From Bacillus sp. FJAT-42376 (GTDB taxonomy: Bacteria > Bacillota > Bacilli > Bacillales > Bacillaceae), in assembly GCF_003816055.1 (NCBI RefSeq), contig NZ_CP033906.1, positions 2,914,001 through 2,978,000 of the forward strand: DNA of 64,000 bases, read 5' to 3'. This document shows, piece by piece, positions 26,146-33,836 of the stretch. The position numbers and the translations under genes were made by a program. The notes below the pieces were generated by a model that had not been told where the DNA came from, ran no database searches, and saw nothing but the letters and a program-made list of their open reading frames with translations. Positions within the stretch are counted from its first letter, which is position 1. The number at the start of each line of letters is the position of its first letter.

Positions 26146-26466
26146 TTACCGCCGATAAATTCGTTCCTCGCCGCCAAACAATGCTTCGATAAATTCTACC
26201 GCTGACATCATCCCGAGATCCGCCAACGTTGCCGCGTCGATCCGTCCGGCCGGTATTTCGATACTTTCCATCGTATCCTTTACGCTAATCTCTACGACAG
26301 ACTTGCCGGTCTGTTCCGCAGGGATTACATTGAATTCAATTGTGCTGCTGTTGGATATGAGGTAGAAAATCCGTGGAGTTAAAAGCCATGCTGGATACTC
26401 TAATTCGAAGGTTCGCCCGCCATAGGAGCCGCGATAGTGAACGGTAATCTGTTTATCACGCTTCAT
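26146..26466 (-). CDS. Small uncharacterised early element protein
   Basis: A 106-residue protein ending ADLGMMSAVEFIEALFGG. The preceding leftward gene (26536-26820) ends in the related LSEMSALDLIIELAAIA, and both carry an Ala/Asp-Leu segment before it, so the two look like distant paralogues. No function is recognised. GGAGG lies 12 nt before ATG 26466. Confidence 0.7.
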   Translation of the reverse strand: MKRDKQITVHYRGSYGGRTFELEYPAWLLTPRIFYLISNSSTIEFNVIPAEQTGKSVVEISVKDTMESIEIPAGRIDAATLADLGMMSAVEFIEALFGGEERIYRR

Positions 26467-26536
26467 CGCGCAGGAAGCCTCCGATTATCACGCCGAGGCA
26501 GAGCATGCAGAACGAAAATATAACCATCGCCGCCAT
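26456..26536 (-). CDS. 26-residue membrane peptide
   Basis: Encodes 26 residues, almost all hydrophobic (MVIFSFCMLCLGVIIGG), then LRDEA. Its ATG overlaps the stop of the preceding gene (TAATG), AAAGGGGG lies 8 nt upstream, and its end overlaps the next start by 11 nt. Coupled at both ends, it is likely translated. Single-span membrane peptide of unknown role. Confidence 0.5.
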   Translation of the reverse strand: MAAMVIFSFCMLCLGVIIGGFLRDEA

Positions 26537-26820
26537 TAGTGGGCGCCCCCTTTCGCGATTGCCGCAAGCTCGATGATTAGATCAAGCGCCGACATTTCGG
26601 ATAGCCGTTCAAGATTGAAGTCCGCCAGGTCCGCCCCGTCTACGTTGATATTGCCGAGGAATTCAGTGACGACATTCGCTTCGTTAACCTGGTCGATGCA
26701 GATGCCGCTGTCTTCCGAAAAGCTGACCACGATATCCTCCGCTACTTTGAATGCTGGAACGTGATCCTCGATGATGGCGCCCTTTTCCTCGAATTGAATT
26801 GTTGCGCAAACTTTTTCCAT
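26536..26820 (-). CDS. Small uncharacterised early element protein
   Basis: A 94-residue acidic protein. C-terminal NLERLSEMSALDLIIELAAIA resembles the end of the 26146-26466 product, suggesting an ancient duplication. GGAGGG is 7 nt before ATG 26820, which directly follows the upstream stop codon. Function unknown. Confidence 0.7.
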   Translation of the reverse strand: MEKVCATIQFEEKGAIIEDHVPAFKVAEDIVVSFSEDSGICIDQVNEANVVTEFLGNINVDGADLADFNLERLSEMSALDLIIELAAIAKGGAH

Positions 26821-27117
26821 TTAAAATCCCTCCGATAATTTGGTTGTTAGTTTATTCGTTTGACACATTTCGTGAAGCCAGCGTTCTCCTTCGAGATCGT
26901 AACCGAGTTCTTCTAATATCGCCGGTGCCATCAAGCAGCGTTTCACCGTGATATGCCGTAAGCCAAAATACTCTTCGAACTGCATTTCGTCGATTCTTAG
27001 TACATCCGCAATATGCTCGCCGGTATCATAGTCGTAAATATAGAGAAAATATCCGCTATCTGGCGCCGTTGTAATTAAGACCTCTCGATGCTTTTCAAGT
27101 GGATGCAACTGCATCAC
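26821..27117 (-). CDS. First gene of the leftward early operon, unknown function
   Basis: A 93-98-residue protein (REVLITTAPDSGYFLYIYDY near the start). No family recognised. Start is uncertain: GTG 27117, ATG 27114 or TTG 27108; AAAGGGTGAT favours TTG 27108 by spacing. It follows the strong leftward promoter at 27155-27183 and its operators, so it should be the first product made when repression is lifted. Confidence 0.7.
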   Translation of the reverse strand: MMQLHPLEKHREVLITTAPDSGYFLYIYDYDTGEHIADVLRIDEMQFEEYFGLRHITVKRCLMAPAILEELGYDLEGERWLHEMCQTNKLTTKLSEGF

Positions 27118-27129
27118 CCTTTCGAGTTA

Positions 27130-27150
27130 TTGACTACGCTTTGTAGTTAA
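27130..27150. promoter_or_regulatory. Operator O1 of the element's divergent switch
   Basis: Inverted repeat TTGACTAC-N5-GTAGTTAA at the expected start site of the leftward promoter. A related dyad lies at 27190-27209. Likely binding site for the adjacent XRE protein. Confidence 0.7.
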
Positions 27151-27154
27151 CCAA

Positions 27155-27183
27155 AGTATATTACGACCACGTTTCGTTGTCAA
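27155..27183 (-). promoter_or_regulatory. Leftward early promoter
   Basis: Minus strand: -35 TTGACA, 17-bp spacer, -10 TATACT. It lies between the two operator dyads and points to the leftward gene run. Confidence 0.85.
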
Positions 27184-27189
27184 CAAAAA

Positions 27190-27209
27190 TTGACTACTTT
27201 TTTTAGTCA
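27190..27209. promoter_or_regulatory. Operator O2 of the element's divergent switch
   Basis: Dyad TTGACTA-N7-TAGTCA, sharing the half-site with O1 and 60 bp away from it. It lies just upstream of a rightward TATAAT (27218-27223) in front of the XRE gene. Confidence 0.65.
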
Positions 27210-27243
27210 GGATATTCTATAATGATTTTGGGAGGTGTTTTAA

Positions 27244-27471
27244 ATGGGGAAAAGGTTAAAGTCTAATTTAAAGAATCTACTCGAGGAGCGCGGTTGGTCC
27301 ATTAGAAAACTCGCGGAAGAAACCGGGTTGCAGTTTGAAACTTTGCGAAGGCTCTATAATGATGATACGAAACAATATCAGCGTGAGACGATCGGAAGAA
27401 TTTGCGAAGTGTTAAACGTAGAGCTAAGTGAGGTATTGATTTTAGTGGACACAGAAGAAAGCAATACATAA
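27244..27471 (+). CDS. XRE-family repressor-like regulator
   Basis: A 75-residue Cro/CI-type protein; helix-turn-helix at about residues 16-42 (SIRKLAEETGLQFETLRRLY), acidic C-terminus. GGGAGGTG precedes ATG 27244. It is divergent from the leftward run, with two matching operator dyads and a strong leftward promoter between, so it is the best candidate for the element's master repressor. It has no protease or helper-sensing domain, so how it is induced is open. Confidence 0.88.
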   Translation: MGKRLKSNLKNLLEERGWSIRKLAEETGLQFETLRRLYNDDTKQYQRETIGRICEVLNVELSEVLILVDTEESNT

Positions 27472-27490
27472 CATAAGGAGTAAAATGTTT

Positions 27491-27679
27491 ATGGTAGAAA
27501 TTCAAGACGGAAACACAAAAATCATTATTTATTCAGAGGTAGCAGCAATGTCAGACGCGGAACACGCAGCATGGATTAAGGAGGAAAAAAGAAAGGGAAA
27601 TCCTTTATTTGAAAATATAAATCGGATTTTAAGCGATTACTTTTATAACCGCCACAAACGAAACGATAGCGAAAAATAG
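27491..27679 (+). CDS. Small acidic/basic protein co-transcribed with the repressor
   Basis: A 62-residue protein (64 if ATG 27485 is used) ending RHKRNDSEK. No family recognised. AAGGAG is 10 nt before ATG 27491 and 4 nt before ATG 27485. It starts 19 bp after the XRE gene, so probably the same transcript. Possibly an accessory to the switch; not shown. Confidence 0.6.
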   Translation: MVEIQDGNTKIIIYSEVAAMSDAEHAAWIKEEKRKGNPLFENINRILSDYFYNRHKRNDSEK

Positions 27680-27692
27680 CCGTCGTTTTTTT
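27661..27692 (+). terminator. Weak terminator after the repressor operon
   Basis: AACGA / TCGTT outer stem with an inner AGC/GCC partial pairing, followed by seven T. It overlaps the stop codon of the preceding gene. Confidence 0.45.
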
Positions 27693-27942
27693 ATTGCCTC
27701 CATTCTGCCGTAAAATTAAAGCCATACAGCCGTTTGCCTCCGCGCCCACTAAGATCCTCCACCGCTTAATACGTAAGTATCTCCCCGTCAATTCGCCGCC
27801 AAAAAACACGGTGAAAAGCGCAAGGTTATCACGTTTATGATGGCCGATCGGATGACTGGGCCGGCTAAACGATTCGCCAGGCTGCTGCGCCATAGATTTC
27901 GCCAGGGCGTGCGCCACTAGGACGGTCGATACTTACGCAAAA

Positions 27943-27968
27943 TAAAAAGCCGGCGATTTTGCCGACTG
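27943..27968 (-). terminator. Terminator after the small membrane-protein gene
   Basis: Minus-strand stem AGTCGGC / GCCGGCT with a 6-nt loop and T run, directly after the stop at 27975. Confidence 0.8.
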
Positions 27969-27974
27969 TTTTAA

Positions 27975-28286
27975 TTATAACGAAGCTTGTTTTTGCTCTT
28001 TTTTATCCTCAAAATACGTTGCTAACAAGATAAAAAGATATGCACCTACAGCAAATAAAATGTTTACCAAGAGTAGCAAACTATAAGTGTTAAATAAACT
28101 AGCAATACCTATTGAATAAAAAAACCAATAAACTTCTGCTACTACTGGCAAACATAATGCAATAAGCCCTCCTAAAATTCCGTGCTGCGAATATGCTAAA
28201 AGCACTGTCCATAAATGAAATATCAAAAATCCTACAGAAGCTATCAACCTTGAAGTTAATCCCAACCCAAAAAACAAACGACTCAT
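27975..28286 (-). CDS. Small multi-span membrane protein (element cargo)
   Basis: A 103-residue protein with three to four hydrophobic segments (about residues 10-33, 36-60, 65-92) and a short basic tail KKEQKQ. It is AT-rich compared with its neighbours and stands alone with its own terminator, so it looks like cargo. GGGGGAAA precedes ATG 28286. No family recognised; superinfection exclusion is a common role of such phage-borne proteins, but unproven here. Confidence 0.7.
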   Translation of the reverse strand: MSRLFFGLGLTSRLIASVGFLIFHLWTVLLAYSQHGILGGLIALCLPVVAEVYWFFYSIGIASLFNTYSLLLLVNILFAVGAYLFILLATYFEDKKEQKQASL

Positions 28287-28400
28287 ACTTATTTCCCCCG
28301 TATTCTTTTACCATAATAATACAATATTTACCTTTAATTTACGAGGAGTATTTTACTACTTAGCGAATATTATTATCGAACTAGAAGGAGGTGATTACGT

Positions 28401-28565
28401 ATGATTAAACGTATTAAAATACCGCCTCACCTGCTTGAAGAGGCACGGCCGATATTAGAACGCGCCATCGTCCGCATACTTAAAACCGAAGCAGCAAAGG
28501 AGGCCGCTAATGGACGCAGCAATCGAGACAATAGTAATCGGAGAACTGATCGTCGAGATATTTGA
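28401..28565 (+). CDS. 54-residue basic element protein
   Basis: Starts KRIKIPPHLLEEARPILE and ends in an Arg/Asn-rich tail. The ribosome site AAGGAGGTGAT is a full match to the 16S tail, 6 nt before ATG 28401, which makes translation very likely. Its last 56 nt overlap the next gene in another frame. No family recognised. Confidence 0.7.
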   Translation: MIKRIKIPPHLLEEARPILERAIVRILKTEAAKEAANGRSNRDNSNRRTDRRDI

Positions 28566-28716
28566 TTATGGCGATACATATGAAGCAATCTCGTACTACA
28601 ACGGAAATATGGTCCGTGAAAGATCGGACAATCGCAATGAAGCCGTGTTTCTGACGCTGAAAAGAATGAGCGAATATATTAACGGAGCGTTTCCGGTAGA
28701 CACTTCCGTTCATTAA
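28510..28716 (+). CDS. 68-residue element protein
   Basis: Acidic small protein (IVIGELIVEIFDYGDTYEAI) with alternating hydrophobic residues suggesting beta strands. AAAGGAGG lies 6 nt before ATG 28510, inside the previous gene, indicating coupling. Function unknown. Confidence 0.7.
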   Translation: MDAAIETIVIGELIVEIFDYGDTYEAISYYNGNMVRERSDNRNEAVFLTLKRMSEYINGAFPVDTSVH

Positions 28717-28728
28717 TTATGTAAAAAA

Positions 28729-28887
28729 ATGGAATTTATTTCATATTACAACACGCTATATTTTACGCAGAAAGTTACGAAAATGTTCAGTTTTGGCCAG
28801 TCCGAAATCGCCAGGAATGCCGTCATATTAACGTTTGTGACGAATAAACTTATTGAACATGAACGCTTGGATTTTCGAAACATGTAG
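28729..28887 (+). CDS. Possible 52-residue element protein
   Basis: Frame beginning EFISYYNTLYFTQKV and ending ERLDFRNM; composition is protein-like with a QSEIARNAVIL helix. It begins 13 nt after the preceding stop, but no ribosome site is visible (GTAAAAAA). Real only if coupled to the upstream gene. Confidence 0.3.
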   Translation: MEFISYYNTLYFTQKVTKMFSFGQSEIARNAVILTFVTNKLIEHERLDFRNM

Positions 28888-29281
28888 CGAAGTATAATGT
28901 AGCAAATACGGCGAAATAAAGGTGGCCGGATGGGGAAAACAAAATCAGACGGGAAATAGTTTTGTATAACGTTGCATAACGTATACACATCTGGTTTACA
29001 TAACAGAACCTCTCGCTAGTTGCGAATATGCAAAGTCCTTGCGACTCTAAGCGTCAGTGACTGCGCCTTTTTCCCGATTATGCACGATTTTATACATAGT
29101 TGATATGACGCGGTTTATCCGATTGATCGGCGGACTGGATAGCGCTGTATACTGCATAAACATAACGGTATTTCCCGCCTCCTTTTCACCGGCCAAGACC
29201 GAGGTTACCGACCCCTCCCTCCGCCAGCAGCGTCGTGTTGATTATATGAGCGATAATACAACGGTATGTAAACGAACGCAA
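28888..29281. other. Non-coding interval near the right end of the element
   Basis: No supported gene. Around 28964-28986 lies an imperfect dyad built on ACGTT-GCAT-AACGT, which could bind a regulator or excision factor. The remainder shows frames without ribosome sites. Confidence 0.4.
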
Positions 29282-29317
29282 CAAAAAGCGCCTTCTCTAT
29301 TCCGCAGAGAGGGCGCT
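29282..29317 (-). terminator. Element-borne copy of the spo0A terminator
   Basis: Stem AGCGCCTTCTCT / AGAGAGGGCGCT, loop ATTCCGC-like, closely matching the host terminator at 12143-12181 but diverged in stem and flanks. It lies about 110 bp beyond the present spo0A stop and should now end spo0A transcription. Confidence 0.8.
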
Positions 29318-29372
29318 TATGCTATAATGCTCTCGAGTATTTGCGTGAGAATTCACCGGAATCTGGCCGGAA

Positions 29373-29404
29373 AATTCATCGGAATCTCGACGAGAAACTT
29401 ATCG
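29373..29404 (+). other. Putative integrase arm-binding site, spo0A side
   Basis: Begins AATTCATCGGAATCTC, ends AAACTTATCG; 27 of 32 bases match 12413-12444. A further partial copy, ATTCACCGGAATCT, is at 29351-29364. In the excised circle the two 32-bp sites would flank the 100-bp core in direct orientation. Confidence 0.6.
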
Positions 29405-29423
29405 CAGTAAGACCGTACAAACC

Positions 29424-29523
29424 GTGTTATGAAGCCATATGCTCCAGACGAAGCTTATCCGCAACCATCGCAATGAATTCGGAGTTGGTCGGCTTTGCTT
29501 TTGTCATGCTGACCGTGTAGCCG
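29424..29523 (-). repeat. Right attachment repeat: functional spo0A 3' end (100 bp)
   Basis: Exact copy of 12254-12353 and part of the intact spo0A gene. The crossover occurred within it, so part of these codons may be element-derived. Confidence 0.97.
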
Positions 29524-30221
29524 AATAATGAGGAGATGGATTCGATATTGCCCCTGCTCCATGCTACTTCAATCGCATGGCGGATCGCCCGTTCAACACG
29601 GCTTGCAGTTGTATTGTACTTTTTTGCAATATCCGGATAAAGAACTTTCGTAATAGAGCCAAGCAGTTCAATATCGTTGTACACCATTGAAATGGCTTCG
29701 CGCAAATACAAATATCCTTTAATATGGGCAGGCACTCCAATTTCATGGATGATGCTTGTGATATTGGCATCCAGGTTTCTAGATTTATTTTCAGGTTTTG
29801 AGCTGAGGATGGAGTTGGATGATCTTTTCATAACCGGCGCTGCGTTTCCGCTCACCTGACGGATATGGCTCGCAAGGTTTTCCATATCGAAAGGCTTAAG
29901 AATAAAATAGGAGGCTCCAAGGTCAACCGCTTTTTTCGTAACATCTTCCTGGCCGAATGCCGTCAGCATAATTACGTTTGGCTGTTTTTCCAGATTCAGG
30001 TCTCTAAGCTTTTCCAATACGGCTAACCCGTCAAGATGAGGCATAATGATATCAAGAACGAGCACATCCGGTTTCTTTTCCTCCAGCATTTGCAGACATT
30101 CTTGTCCATTATACGCTACCCCTTGCACTTCCATATCATTCTGGCTTGAGATGTATTCCTCTAAAAGCCCCACTAGCTCACGATTATCATCCACGATACA
30201 TACTTTTATTTTATTCACCAT
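29427..30221 (-). CDS. spo0A: Stage 0 sporulation protein A, response regulator
   Basis: Master transcription factor for entry into sporulation. The 264-residue protein has a receiver domain (acidic D11/D12, phospho-acceptor D57 in VLVLDIIMP, Lys in FILKPFD), a linker, and the Spo0A C-terminal DNA-binding domain with the conserved recognition-helix segment [19 protein letters not shown] (here [17 protein letters not shown]) and end [26 protein letters not shown] precedes ATG 30221. Full length is kept although a mobile element sits in its 3' end: the last 32 codons are duplicated at the far end of the element. Confidence 0.98.
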   Translation of the reverse strand: MVNKIKVCIVDDNRELVGLLEEYISSQNDMEVQGVAYNGQECLQMLEEKKPDVLVLDIIMPHLDGLAVLEKLRDLNLEKQPNVIMLTAFGQEDVTKKAVDLGASYFILKPFDMENLASHIRQVSGNAAPVMKRSSNSILSSKPENKSRNLDANITSIIHEIGVPAHIKGYLYLREAISMVYNDIELLGSITKVLYPDIAKKYNTTASRVERAIRHAIEVAWSRGNIESISSLFGYTVSMTKAKPTNSEFIAMVADKLRLEHMAS

Positions 30222-30540
30222 TTTTCCTCCTCAGTCTTCAATTCCCATAAGGTATGGTCATCTAAAAGAAGTTTTCGACAATCATGAATAAAACACCTCT
30301 AAATTTTTGAAAAAAATTCAAAATTTAAATATATCTCTGTTTTTCTCCATTTTACTCACAATTTCGACTTAAAACACAATTTGACTTTTAAATTTTCTGA
30401 CAATTTTGTCGAAAAATCTTTCTATGGATATTGTACCCAATATTTCATGATAAATAAAGGACTTTCTATCTGTTTTTCCGTCTTATAAGGAGTCCTGTGC
30501 AAAACCTTAAGTATTTAAGACGGGCACGTGGAAGAAAACA
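30222..30540 (-). promoter_or_regulatory. spo0A upstream control region with 0A boxes
   Basis: AT-rich and gene-free. TGTCGAA 0A-box cores occur at 30274-30280 (minus strand) and 30407-30413 (plus strand), with a partial site near 30363. This fits the known autoregulation of spo0A by Spo0A-P. I could not place the sigma-A and sigma-H promoters with confidence. Confidence 0.6.
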
Positions 30541-30577
30541 AAAACCCGGGATGCATGCGAGTGCTCCCGGGTTTTTA
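30541..30577 (-). terminator. Terminator after spoIVB
   Basis: Minus-strand stem AACCCGGGA / TCCCGGGTT with T run, between spoIVB and spo0A. Confidence 0.9.
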
Positions 30578-30597
30578 TATCTATTGCAAACTTTAGC

Positions 30598-31881
30598 CTA
30601 GCTTGCAGCTTGTGCTTTATCCTTATAGAGATTGATCCCCGCCTCATTCAGCATCCATTCAATATGGACTCCGTAGCCGGAAGTCGGATCATTTACAAAT
30701 ACGTGTGTGACGGCTCCGATTACTTTTCCATTCTGAATGATGGGACTTCCGCTCATTCCCTGCACGATCCCGCCTGTCTTTGCAAGCAGTCTTGGATCGG
30801 TCACTTTAAGAACAAGTCCTTTTGTGGCCGGGAACTTTTGAGGAATGGTGCTGACGATTTTCACATCGAATTCCTCGACTTTATCATCTTCCACAACGGT
30901 CAGAATTTTAGCCGGTCCCTCTTTTACTTCATGGGACAGGGCAACCGGCATCGGTTTATCTGCAATACCGTTTTTCATTCCCTTATTTAATTTTCCGAAG
31001 ATGCCAAAGGGACTGTTTCTTGAAATGTCGCCTATAATGACACGGTCACTCGAAAACCTCGCAATTTTTTCTCCCGGATTGCCATTGTTTCCTTTTTCAA
31101 TCGCTGTCACAGTGGATCTCATTACTTCGCCGTCATGGACGACAATCGGTTTTTTTGTATCCATATCCGATATAACGTGGCCAAGCGCCCCGTATTTTTG
31201 TGATTGCGGTTCAATAAACGTCATCGTGCCAATTCCAGCGGCTGAATCCCGAATATACAACCCGATTCGGTACGCTTGTTCGTTTTCATCTTTTAAAGGA
31301 TAAAGCTTCGTTTTGTGTGAACGATTGTTTCTGAAGATGACGAGACTAAGCGGTTTCCCCGTTTTGCCAGAGGATTGAATAAAAGGTGTTACGTCACTCA
31401 TCTCTTCTATTTTTGTTCCGTCTATTTCTGTAATGATATCTCCAACCTGCACTCCGGCTATTTCGCCAGGAGACTGTTTTCCTTTGGCCGTGTTCACCTG
31501 ATGATGGCCTACAACCAGCACCCCAAGGGTGTTAAGCTTGACTCCGATCGATTGGCCTCCGGGTATAATCTTCAAATCAGGAAGAACCCTTACAGCTGTC
31601 TTTTTGACAGGAACTCCGCCCCACTCAAAAACGACGCTTGACGTACCTGGTTTTTCACCGGTTACCTTTACCTCAGAATCCATTTGCTCAACCCTGAAGG
31701 CGTCTGTATGAGGAATGGAGGCTGCTGGTATGGAGGAAGCAAAACTGGCGGATTGGCTTTCAAAGACGGTCATGTTTTTCGGGAGCTGCATGTATTCTTT
31801 CACAGGTTTAAGAAAACCTATACTTATTAAAGATACAAGGAGAATTACACCAATTATTTTTCTTATTTTTTCTAAAGCCAC
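30598..31881 (-). CDS. spoIVB: SpoIVB serine peptidase (S55 family)
   Basis: Forespore-secreted protease that triggers pro-sigma-K processing in the mother cell by cleaving SpoIVFA. The 427-residue protein has an N-terminal membrane anchor ([16 protein letters not shown]), a PDZ domain (about residues 105-190; [13 protein letters not shown]), and a chymotrypsin-like domain with the catalytic Ser in GMSGSPIIQ and the His in YGALGHVI. I start it at GTG 31881, 7 nt after AGGAGAG, which gives the family length; the frame remains open to ATG 31950. It lies directly upstream of spo0A, as usual. Confidence 0.95.
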   Translation of the reverse strand: MALEKIRKIIGVILLVSLISIGFLKPVKEYMQLPKNMTVFESQSASFASSIPAASIPHTDAFRVEQMDSEVKVTGEKPGTSSVVFEWGGVPVKKTAVRVLPDLKIIPGGQSIGVKLNTLGVLVVGHHQVNTAKGKQSPGEIAGVQVGDIITEIDGTKIEEMSDVTPFIQSSGKTGKPLSLVIFRNNRSHKTKLYPLKDENEQAYRIGLYIRDSAAGIGTMTFIEPQSQKYGALGHVISDMDTKKPIVVHDGEVMRSTVTAIEKGNNGNPGEKIARFSSDRVIIGDISRNSPFGIFGKLNKGMKNGIADKPMPVALSHEVKEGPAKILTVVEDDKVEEFDVKIVSTIPQKFPATKGLVLKVTDPRLLAKTGGIVQGMSGSPIIQNGKVIGAVTHVFVNDPTSGYGVHIEWMLNEAGINLYKDKAQAAS

Positions 31882-32041
31882 TACTTCACTCTCCTCGCTC
31901 CTTACCCACACTCCATATGAAATGGCTACATTCATTACTTTTGCCTTCAAGAGGCTGGTTTATAACCCGCAAAGAGAGAAAAAGTTGATTAAAACGAGGC
32001 ATATATGGGAATTATATGATTTTTTTGTGATACATGGGCAA

Positions 32042-32077
32042 AATAAAACTGTCCGGGGCCTGAAAGGCCCCGGACAG
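32042..32077 (-). terminator. Terminator after recN
   Basis: Very stable 12-bp stem CTGTCCGGGGCC / GGCCCCGGACAG, 5-nt loop, followed on the minus strand by TTTTATTTT. Confidence 0.93.
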
Positions 32078-32081
32078 CTGA

Positions 32082-33803
32082 TTATTTTTTAGAAGAGCTG
32101 GCAAGTGACAGCAGTTCTTTCGCATGCTGTCTGGTTAAGTCCGTCACCTCAACCCCTGCAATCATGCGGCCAATTTCCCTGACTTTCTCATCGTCTGACA
32201 AAGGTTTGACACTCGTCTTTGTCCTCCCCTTTTTCGTTTCTTTTGAAATGAAAAGGTGGGTATCAGCCATCGCTGCCACCTGAGGAAGATGTGTGATGCA
32301 AAGCACTTGGGAACCGATGGATACCCTAAAAATCTTTTCTGCAATGGATTGGGCGACTCTCCCGCTTACACCGGTGTCAACTTCATCAAAAATAATGGAT
32401 GTTACACCTTGATGTCTTGAAAATATACTTTTCATCGCCAGCATAATTCTGGATAGTTCTCCGCCTGAAGCGGTTTTTGATAAAGGCTTCAACGGTTCCC
32501 CCGGGTTAGTGGAGATGTAGAATTCAATATAATCGGCACCATCCGCCGTGAATTTTACAGACTCCCCATCCAGTTCAGGATCATCTTTTCCTCCCGGTCT
32601 TCGGCTGAAGACTACATCGAATGAGGATTTGTCCATGTAAAGCTCTTTCAGCTCCCGATGTATGTCTGCGGAAAGTTTTTTCGCTGCCTGCTTTCTGACA
32701 GAGGTCAAGTTTTCCGCCTCTACTTTCATATCCATAAATAAGGAAGACAGTTCCGATTTCATCTTGTGAACATGGCTATCCCTGTTCGTGAGGGTTTCGA
32801 TTTCTTCCTCGATTTTTGCTGAATACGCTAATATTTCTTCAACAGAATTTCCATATTTTCTTTTTAAATAGCTGATCTCGTTCAGCCGGCCTTCAATAAA
32901 GTTCAGCCTTTCAGGATCATATTCCAGCTCATCAAGCTGCGAACGAAGCTGATAGGACAAGTCCTCCAAGATGTAAAAGCTGTTGGACATGCTTTCCGAC
33001 ATGGTTTTAAGGGATTCATTAATAGACGAGACATCCTCGAGACTGCTCATGGCAAGACCTGTCCAGTCCAGCCCCCTCTGTTCACCGTTCAGCGCATTAT
33101 ACGCATTCTGCAGGGCTTCAAAAACTTTTTCGAAATTTGATATCTCTTTGCGTTCTTCCTGGAGTTTCACATCCTCTTCCGGAAGAAGTCCGGCCTCTTC
33201 AATTTCGTTCAGCTGAAATTGAATAAGATCAAGGCGGTGCGCAATTTCCTGATCATTATCGGAAAGCTGGCGGATTTTCTTTTTCAGGGCGGAATATTTC
33301 GTAAACAATTCGGTGTATGCCTCAAGAGCAGGTTCAATCTTAGCGGCACCGAATTGATCAAGAAGAGCCTGATGATGATCCTCATCCATCAATTCCTGAT
33401 TATCATGCTGTCCATGAATATCAATCAGCATTCTTCCGATTTCCCTTAATATCGCAATTGTCACAAGCTTGCCGTTGACTCGGCAAATGCTTTTTCCGGA
33501 AGAAGATATATCTCTTCTCAGGACAACCATGCCGTCGCTTGCCTCAATTCCAAATTCTTCGCACTTATCCAGACACGCATGCTGATCATTTTCCAGCAAA
33601 AATAGACCTTCCAGCTCTGCTTTATTTTCCCCGTAACGGACAAATTCCGAAGATCCCCGTCCTCCGGCAAGCAAGTGAATGGCATCGATGATAATCGACT
33701 TCCCCGCCCCCGTTTCTCCGGTAAGCACGGTCAGTCCTTTTTCAAAGGAAATGGTCATTGACTCTATAATGGCAAAGTTTTTGATTGATAATTCCGCTAA
33801 CAA
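32082..33803 (-). CDS. recN: DNA repair protein RecN
   Basis: SMC-like ATPase acting early in double-strand-break repair. Walker A GETGAGKS is near the N-terminus, long central coiled coils follow, then the ABC signature SGGELSRIMLA and Walker B SIIFDEVDTGVSGR near the C-terminus. I use TTG 33803 because AGGTG lies 9 nt upstream and the family begins LAELSIKNFAIIE; GTG 33815 is the other option. About 573 residues, normal size. It is downstream of ahrC, the usual order. Confidence 0.96.
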   Translation of the reverse strand: MLAELSIKNFAIIESMTISFEKGLTVLTGETGAGKSIIIDAIHLLAGGRGSSEFVRYGENKAELEGLFLLENDQHACLDKCEEFGIEASDGMVVLRRDISSSGKSICRVNGKLVTIAILREIGRMLIDIHGQHDNQELMDEDHHQALLDQFGAAKIEPALEAYTELFTKYSALKKKIRQLSDNDQEIAHRLDLIQFQLNEIEEAGLLPEEDVKLQEERKEISNFEKVFEALQNAYNALNGEQRGLDWTGLAMSSLEDVSSINESLKTMSESMSNSFYILEDLSYQLRSQLDELEYDPERLNFIEGRLNEISYLKRKYGNSVEEILAYSAKIEEEIETLTNRDSHVHKMKSELSSLFMDMKVEAENLTSVRKQAAKKLSADIHRELKELYMDKSSFDVVFSRRPGGKDDPELDGESVKFTADGADYIEFYISTNPGEPLKPLSKTASGGELSRIMLAMKSIFSRHQGVTSIIFDEVDTGVSGRVAQSIAEKIFRVSIGSQVLCITHLPQVAAMADTHLFISKETKKGRTKTSVKPLSDDEKVREIGRMIAGVEVTDLTRQHAKELLSLASSSKK

Positions 33804-33836
33804 GACAGAATTCACCTCGACTTATCATTTCTATAG

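Larger units (their letters stand above)
12254..29523. mobile_element. 17.3-kb integrated phage-related element in the 3' end of spo0A
   Basis: Bounded by an exact 100-bp direct repeat of the spo0A 3' end (12254-12353 and 29424-29523). Flanking genes are the normal Bacillus neighbours of spo0A. Contents: tyrosine integrase at the left end, HipA-like/DUF3037 cargo, small terminase, two small unknowns, a tape-measure and a DUF2577-like tail protein, a run of unknown leftward genes with an HNH protein and a helicase-like protein, a divergent repressor/operator switch, and small rightward genes near the right end. I see no large terminase, portal, capsid, holin or lysin. Most reading frames are intact and overlap or abut. 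Codon use is richer in CpG-containing codons than the host, except for the AT-rich cargo genes. Confidence 0.93.

Noticed and set aside
27693..27942. Possible small plus-strand gene (27-codon frame at 27837)
   Set aside because: No ribosome site and no start codon for the longer open frame; may be a gene remnant.
28746..28988. 80-codon minus-strand frame
   Set aside because: No ribosome site; overlaps the more plausible plus-strand frame and the dyad near 28970.
29057..29410. 117-codon plus-strand frame near the right end of the element
   Set aside because: It crosses the terminator mimic and an integrase arm site and has no ribosome site; it is most likely chance.
12254..29523. Complete, self-sufficient prophage
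   Set aside because: No large terminase, portal, capsid, lysis or baseplate set is recognisable, so it cannot be a full phage on this sequence.
12254..29523. Integrative conjugative element
   Set aside because: No relaxase, coupling ATPase or type IV secretion gene is present.
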